8,577 nt of DNA from contig CAZEIW010000009.1 in assembly GCA_964512305.1 (NCBI GenBank), positions 1-8,577 on the forward strand. The letters run 5' to 3'. The notes below the pieces were generated by a model. It searched no databases. It saw only the letters and a program-made list of their open reading frames with translations, and was not told the DNA's origin. Origin of the DNA: CAZEIW01 sp964512305 (lineage in GTDB: Bacteria > Pseudomonadota > Gammaproteobacteria > Burkholderiales > Burkholderiaceae_F). Both the position numbers and the translations under genes were made by a program. Below, one piece after another: positions 5,962 through 8,577 of this stretch; the first letter of the stretch is position 1, and the number at the start of each line of letters is the position of its first letter.

Positions 5962-7464
5962 ATGAGCCTGGAAAATTCCGCCGTGAACGACCCGACCCGC
6001 CTGCCGCCCGACGAGATCCAGCGCCGCCTCAGTCGCCTCGCGGAACTCGAGAGCGAGGTCGCGGAGCGCACCGCCGAGCTGGCCTGGGCCAACGAGCGGC
6101 TGGTGGCCGAGCTGTACGAGCGCAATGCGGCGGAGGCCGACGCCCAGCAGGCGTTGAAGTACGACCGCGCCACCGGGCTGCCGAACCGCGTCTTGTTCGA
6201 ATCCCAGATGGACCGGGCGATCGCCGGGCATCTGGAAACCGGCGAGCCCGCCGCGATCGTGATCGTGGGCATCGAGCGGCTCGCCGCCGTGCGCGAGTCG
6301 CTGGGTTTCGAGGCCGGCGACCAGGCCGCGCGCCTGATCGGCGAGCGCCTGAAGATGACGGTGCGCGGCTCCGACCTCGTGGCCCGCATCGGCGACGACG
6401 AGTTCGCGCTGATGCTGCTGCACCTGCGCGCCTCCCAGGACGCCGAGACCGTGGCGCGCAAGATGATCGAGCACATCGACGCGCCGATGCGCGTGGCGGG
6501 ACGCGGACTGCGCCTGCAGGCATCGATCGGCATCGCGCTGTGCCCCGAGGACGGCGCCCAGCCGGACACTTTGCTGTCTCGGGCGCAGGCCGCGATGCGG
6601 TTCGCGCGCCAGAGCGGCACGCGCCTCTACCAGTTCTTCAATCCGGCGATCGGCCAGCACAACACGCGCCGGCTGCGGCTGGAGTCCGAGCTGCGGCACG
6701 CGCTCGACAACCACGAGTTCAGGGTTCATTTCCAGCCGCGCGTGAATCTGCGCACGCGCCGCGTCGTCGGGGTCGAGGCGCTGCTGCGCTGGGAGCACCC
6801 CGCGCGCGGGCTGCTGCCGGCCGGCGAATTCATCGACGTCGCCGACGCGACCGGCCTGATCGTTCCGATCGGCGAAGCCGCGCTGCGCGCAGCTTGCGCC
6901 AGCGCGACCGCCTGGCCGGGTTCGATCGGCGTCGCGGTCAATCTGTCGCCGCGCGAGTTCCGCGGCTCGAACCTGGAGTCGATCGTCGACCGCGCGCTGC
7001 TCGACAGCGGGCTCGATCCGAAGCGGCTGCAGGTCGAGATGGTGGAGGCCAGCCTCGGCCGCTCGGCCGACGAAATCGATGCGGCCGCCGCGCGGCTGTC
7101 GATGCTTCGCGACCGCGGCGTGAAGATCGCGCTGGACGACTTCGGAACGGGCGCGTGCAGCCTGAGCCTGCTGCGGACCTGTCCGGTCGACTACCTGAAG
7201 ATCGAGGGCCGTCTGATCCGCCGCCTGGCCGACGACGCCGATTCGATGGCCGTGGTGCGCGCGATCGCCTCGCTCGGCCGGCACTTCAAGGCGCGGGTCG
7301 TCGCCGAGGGCATCGAGACCGAGGCGCAGCTCGAGCGCGCGCGCCGCGCCGGCTGCGCGGAGGGGCAGGGCTACCTGCTGTCCCGTCCGATGCCCGAGCA
7401 GGAACTCGCCGAGCTACTGCGTGCCGCCGGCGGCGTCACCGGTGGGCGGGGCCGCGTTCACTGA
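5962..7464 (+). CDS. GGDEF-EAL protein, likely c-di-GMP phosphodiesterase
   Basis: A 500-residue soluble protein. Residues about 15-68 are Glu/Arg/Ala-rich and likely coiled coil. The GGDEF domain (about 67-225) opens with YDRATGLPNRVLF. Its active-site motif is GDDEF (144-148), not GGDEF. The usual LD-LD-F metal-binding segment reads VGIERL (102-107), losing the first Asp, and the usual Asn before LG is Arg111. The inhibitory-site RxxD (RGSD, 135-138) is kept. The EAL domain (about 238-490) keeps the expected residues: EALLRW (Glu272), VNLSP (Asn327), Glu362, LDDFGTG (Asp392, Asp393), Lys413, AEGIET (Glu449) and QGY (Gln469), with family-typical spacing. I infer c-di-GMP hydrolysis, with the GGDEF half being regulatory or degenerate. 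No membrane segment or sensor domain is visible. The ATG at 5962 has a weak GAAAG upstream; the extension from the GTG at 5878 is unlike protein. Confidence 0.93.
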   Translation: MSLENSAVNDPTRLPPDEIQRRLSRLAELESEVAERTAELAWANERLVAELYERNAAEADAQQALKYDRATGLPNRVLFESQMDRAIAGHLETGEPAAIVIVGIERLAAVRESLGFEAGDQAARLIGERLKMTVRGSDLVARIGDDEFALMLLHLRASQDAETVARKMIEHIDAPMRVAGRGLRLQASIGIALCPEDGAQPDTLLSRAQAAMRFARQSGTRLYQFFNPAIGQHNTRRLRLESELRHALDNHEFRVHFQPRVNLRTRRVVGVEALLRWEHPARGLLPAGEFIDVADATGLIVPIGEAALRAACASATAWPGSIGVAVNLSPREFRGSNLESIVDRALLDSGLDPKRLQVEMVEASLGRSADEIDAAAARLSMLRDRGVKIALDDFGTGACSLSLLRTCPVDYLKIEGRLIRRLADDADSMAVVRAIASLGRHFKARVVAEGIETEAQLERARRAGCAEGQGYLLSRPMPEQELAELLRAAGGVTGGRGRVH

Positions 7465-7470
7465 CGGGCT

Positions 7471-7495
7471 CTTCGCCGCGCGCAGGTGCGCGAAG
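7471..7495 (+). terminator. Hairpin after GGDEF-EAL gene
   Basis: CTTCGC (7471-7476) and GCGAAG (7490-7495) form a 6-bp stem, extendable by GC pairs with a bulge, starting 7 bp past the stop of the plus-strand gene. No T-run follows. It is the first of four hairpins in this convergent gap. Confidence 0.4.
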
Positions 7496-7534
7496 CCGCG
7501 GGTGCTTGGCGCGCCTCGGCGGTGCACAGAGAAG

Positions 7535-7555
7535 GTGCGCACCTTGGGTGCGCAC
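7535..7555. repeat. Duplicated GTGCGCAC palindrome
   Basis: The self-complementary octamer GTGCGCAC occurs twice (7535-7542 and 7548-7555) around CTTGG, so it can form a hairpin and is also a tandem pair of identical dyads. It may be part of the terminator cluster or a two-site operator; its position between converging genes favours the first. Confidence 0.5.
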
Positions 7556-7560
7556 TGAAT

Positions 7561-7593
7561 GCGCGCGGGGCCGGCGCCAAGGCCGGCGCGCGC
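7561..7593. terminator. Strong GC hairpin in convergent gap
   Basis: GCGCGC (7561-7566) and GCCGGC (7570-7575) pair with GCCGGC (7582-7587) and GCGCGC (7588-7593): 12 pairs with a GGG bulge and a 6-nt loop. This very stable structure lies about 100 bp past the GGDEF-EAL stop. It lacks a T-run and could halt transcription from either side. Confidence 0.45.
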
Positions 7594-7604
7594 TCGTTGG
7601 GCTA

Positions 7605-7625
7605 CCTTTGCGCCGCGCGCAAAGG
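7605..7625. terminator. Perfect 9-bp hairpin, likely terminator of the pilin unit
   Basis: CCTTTGCGC (7605-7613) and GCGCAAAGG (7617-7625) are perfect reverse complements with a 3-nt loop. The hairpin lies 18 bp past the stop of the minus-strand small membrane protein gene (ends at 7643), as expected for a 3' end of the pilin transcript. No U-tract follows. Confidence 0.5.
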
Positions 7626-7642
7626 GCTGTGTGCGCTTGGGG

Positions 7643-7810
7643 TCACGTCGACAGTGCGAGCGTCAGCAGTACGCCGACGACCGCCAGCAGCCAGGGGACG
7701 ACCCAGAGGGCCCGATCGGGCGGCCTCGACCGGCTGTCGCGGTCATCTTCGGTCGCCACGAGCATGGCGTACAGCGGCGCGTGCGGGGCAGTGCGGTGAT
7801 CGCGGTCCAT
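7643..7810 (-). CDS. Small membrane protein coupled to pilin-like gene
   Basis: A 55-residue protein of no recognised family. The first half is polar and charged (MDRDHRTAPH, then EDDRDSRSRPPDR). The C-terminus is one hydrophobic helix, LWVVPWLLAVVGVLLTLALS, so it is probably a tail-anchored single-span protein. The ATG at 7810 is preceded by GAGGTG with good spacing, and this Shine-Dalgarno overlaps the pilin stop codon (7818-7820), which supports translational coupling. An upstream in-frame ATG at 7837 would overlap the pilin gene and is less likely. Linked expression with the pilin suggests a role in the same envelope structure, but this is inference from position alone. It could still be a chance open frame. 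Confidence 0.55.
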   Translation of the reverse strand: MDRDHRTAPHAPLYAMLVATEDDRDSRSRPPDRALWVVPWLLAVVGVLLTLALST

Positions 7811-7817
7811 TTGCACC

Positions 7818-8318
7818 TCAGCAACCGTTGCCGGCACTGCCGGAGAAGGTGATCAGCGGCGTCGCATCCGCGCTCGCCGGGGACGAATAGCTGACGCTGC
7901 AGGTTTCCGGCGCGCCGTCGATTGCGATCGTCAGCGTGCTCCCGGGCAGCACGCCGCCGCCCTGCGGCCTGACTGCCAGGGAATTGGCGCCGCCAGCGTC
8001 GAAGCCCGCCGCGGCCACGATGCCGGCGTCGATCGCCTGCGGGTAGCCGTAGTTGGTCGCGATCACGGCACCATCGACGGTCACCGCGTCGTTGGCCCCG
8101 GTCTTGTGCCGCAAGAGTGCCGCGGCGTGCGTGAGCTGTGCCGCGGCGCGCACCGAGTCGAAGACCGCCTGCTGCTTGGCCGCTCTGGCGTCGCCGCGTA
8201 TGTCGAGATAGCGGGGCAGCGTGAGCGCCGCCAGGATGCCGAGGAACAGGAGCACGAAAAGCAGGCCCGCCAGCGTGAAGCCGGCGTTGCGGGTCGGGGT
8301 CGGAGTGCGGGATTTCAT
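7818..8318 (-). CDS. Type IV pilin-like protein (MSHA-type), Glu5 missing
   Basis: A 166-residue protein with a class III (prepilin) signal. A basic, Pro/Thr-rich leader ends in NAG, cleavage is expected between Gly13 and Phe14, and a hydrophobic helix FTLAGLLFVLLFLGILAALTLP follows. The downstream segment PRYLDIRGDARAAKQQAVFDSVRAAAQLTHAAAL and the later VDGAVIATNYGYPQA resemble MSHA pilins. So does the C-terminal pair of cysteines (Cys140 in ETCSVSYSSP, Cys166 as last residue), probably forming the D-region disulfide. Mature position 5, normally Glu and needed for most major pilins to join the fibre, is Gly. This suggests a minor or tip pilin, or a pseudopilin. No prepilin peptidase or assembly ATPase is nearby, so other loci would have to supply them. 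The ATG at 8318 is fixed by the leader, but its Shine-Dalgarno is poor. The gene is followed immediately by a 55-residue membrane protein. Confidence 0.87.
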   Translation of the reverse strand: MKSRTPTPTRNAGFTLAGLLFVLLFLGILAALTLPRYLDIRGDARAAKQQAVFDSVRAAAQLTHAAALLRHKTGANDAVTVDGAVIATNYGYPQAIDAGIVAAAGFDAGGANSLAVRPQGGGVLPGSTLTIAIDGAPETCSVSYSSPASADATPLITFSGSAGNGC

Positions 8319-8378
8319 GGCGGTTTGCCGGAGGTGCGATTCGCTTTGAAGTGTGGAGCGCGCGGGCAGTGGCGGGTC

Positions 8379-8394
8379 GGCTGATAAGGTGCCG
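8379..8394 (-). promoter_or_regulatory. Possible sigma-54 (-24/-12) promoter of pilin-like gene
   Basis: The minus strand reads CGGCACCTTATCAGCC. GG and GC are spaced by exactly 10 bp as in -24/-12 promoters, and GGCAC matches the -24 box, but the -12 box has CAGC instead of TTGC. It would start transcription roughly 50 nt upstream of the ATG at 8318. Pilin genes are often sigma-54 dependent, which raises the prior slightly. A chance match is quite possible. Confidence 0.22.
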
Positions 8395-8451
8395 ATTTGG
8401 ACCCCATCGCGATCGATGCGGGGCATGCTCCCCGCTCCCTCACCCCCGGCC

Positions 8452-8577
8452 CCTTTCCATGAACCGTAGCTTCGAAGGGCGGCGGAGCAGGACGTTTGGC
8501 GCCGGCAGCCTCGGAACCGAAAAGCGGGAGGATCGGCTTCGAGGGGTGGCTGCGCCCCCCCTCGAGCACCCCCCGCG
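8452..8577. repeat. Long direct repeat, right copy (cut by window end)
   Basis: Second copy of the 90-215 repeat, same orientation, offset by 8362 bp, with one mismatch at 8472. It ends at the last base of the window, so its right boundary is unknown. It lies upstream of the pilin-like gene, whereas the left copy lies downstream of the outer-membrane protein gene. The flanking sequences also share loose similarity (GCATGC and TCAC at comparable places to the left), hinting that the repeated module once extended further left and diverged by deletion or insertion. Confidence 0.93.

Noticed and set aside
5941..7284. 447-residue open frame on the minus strand opposite the GGDEF-EAL gene
   Set aside because: It is antisense to a gene with clear domain motifs. 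The product has no known family and is Arg/Asp/Gln-rich from codon mirroring.
5778..7799. 673-residue open frame on the plus strand overlapping the GGDEF-EAL gene
   Set aside because: It is an out-of-frame reading of the same region, Arg/Pro-rich, with no motifs. The overlapping frame encodes the conserved domains.
8315..8569. 84-residue minus-strand frame in the right repeat, similar to one at 13-219 in the left copy
   Set aside because: The similarity is due to the DNA repeat. Outside the repeat the frames diverge completely, and no domain or ribosome binding site supports translation.
1..8577. Composite transposon or integrated element bounded by the direct repeats
   Set aside because: No transposase, integrase, att-like tRNA fragment or target-site duplication was seen, and the genes between are ordinary chromosomal types. 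The repeats are reported, but not as ends of a mobile element.

Overview
The window is very GC-rich DNA from a Gram-negative bacterium. An outer-membrane-type protein, a Kup K+ transporter, a 1-Cys peroxiredoxin, a GGDEF-EAL protein and an MSHA-like pilin together suggest a betaproteobacterium (Burkholderiales or Rhodocyclales). That placement is inferred from gene content and protein style; no rRNA or other phylogenetic marker is present. No tRNA, rRNA, transposase, integrase or CRISPR array was recognised.

Layout. Positions 1-330 are non-coding and carry one copy of a long direct repeat (90-215) and a perfect hairpin (286-305). A run of five genes on the minus strand follows. In transcription order from the right they are a small HAD-fold protein (5102-5587), the Kup potassium transporter (2900-4825), a 1-Cys (Prx6-type) peroxiredoxin (2098-2751), a flavin reductase-like protein (1341-1892) and a predicted outer-membrane beta-barrel protein of unknown function (331-1173). 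The gaps of about 150-280 bp between them, several holding hairpins and promoter-like elements, suggest separate transcription units rather than one operon. A 374-bp divergent region with a large inverted repeat leads into a plus-strand GGDEF-EAL protein (5962-7464). Its EAL site looks intact while its GGDEF site looks degraded, so it probably hydrolyses c-di-GMP. A convergent gap filled with strong hairpins (7465-7642) separates it from a minus-strand pair: an MSHA-like type IV pilin-like protein (7818-8318) and, just downstream, a 55-residue membrane protein (7643-7810). The second repeat copy (8452-8577) runs off the right edge.

How the genes relate. Most look like independent housekeeping or accessory functions: K+ uptake, peroxide detoxification, flavin reduction and c-di-GMP turnover. 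The c-di-GMP protein next to a pilin-like gene could reflect surface or biofilm behaviour, but only adjacency supports this. I see no clear new multi-gene system. The least ordinary features are the near-identical direct repeat of at least 126 bp at the two ends of the window, the pilin lacking Glu5 with its tightly coupled small membrane protein, and the GGDEF domain with a degraded active site but an intact inhibitory-site motif.
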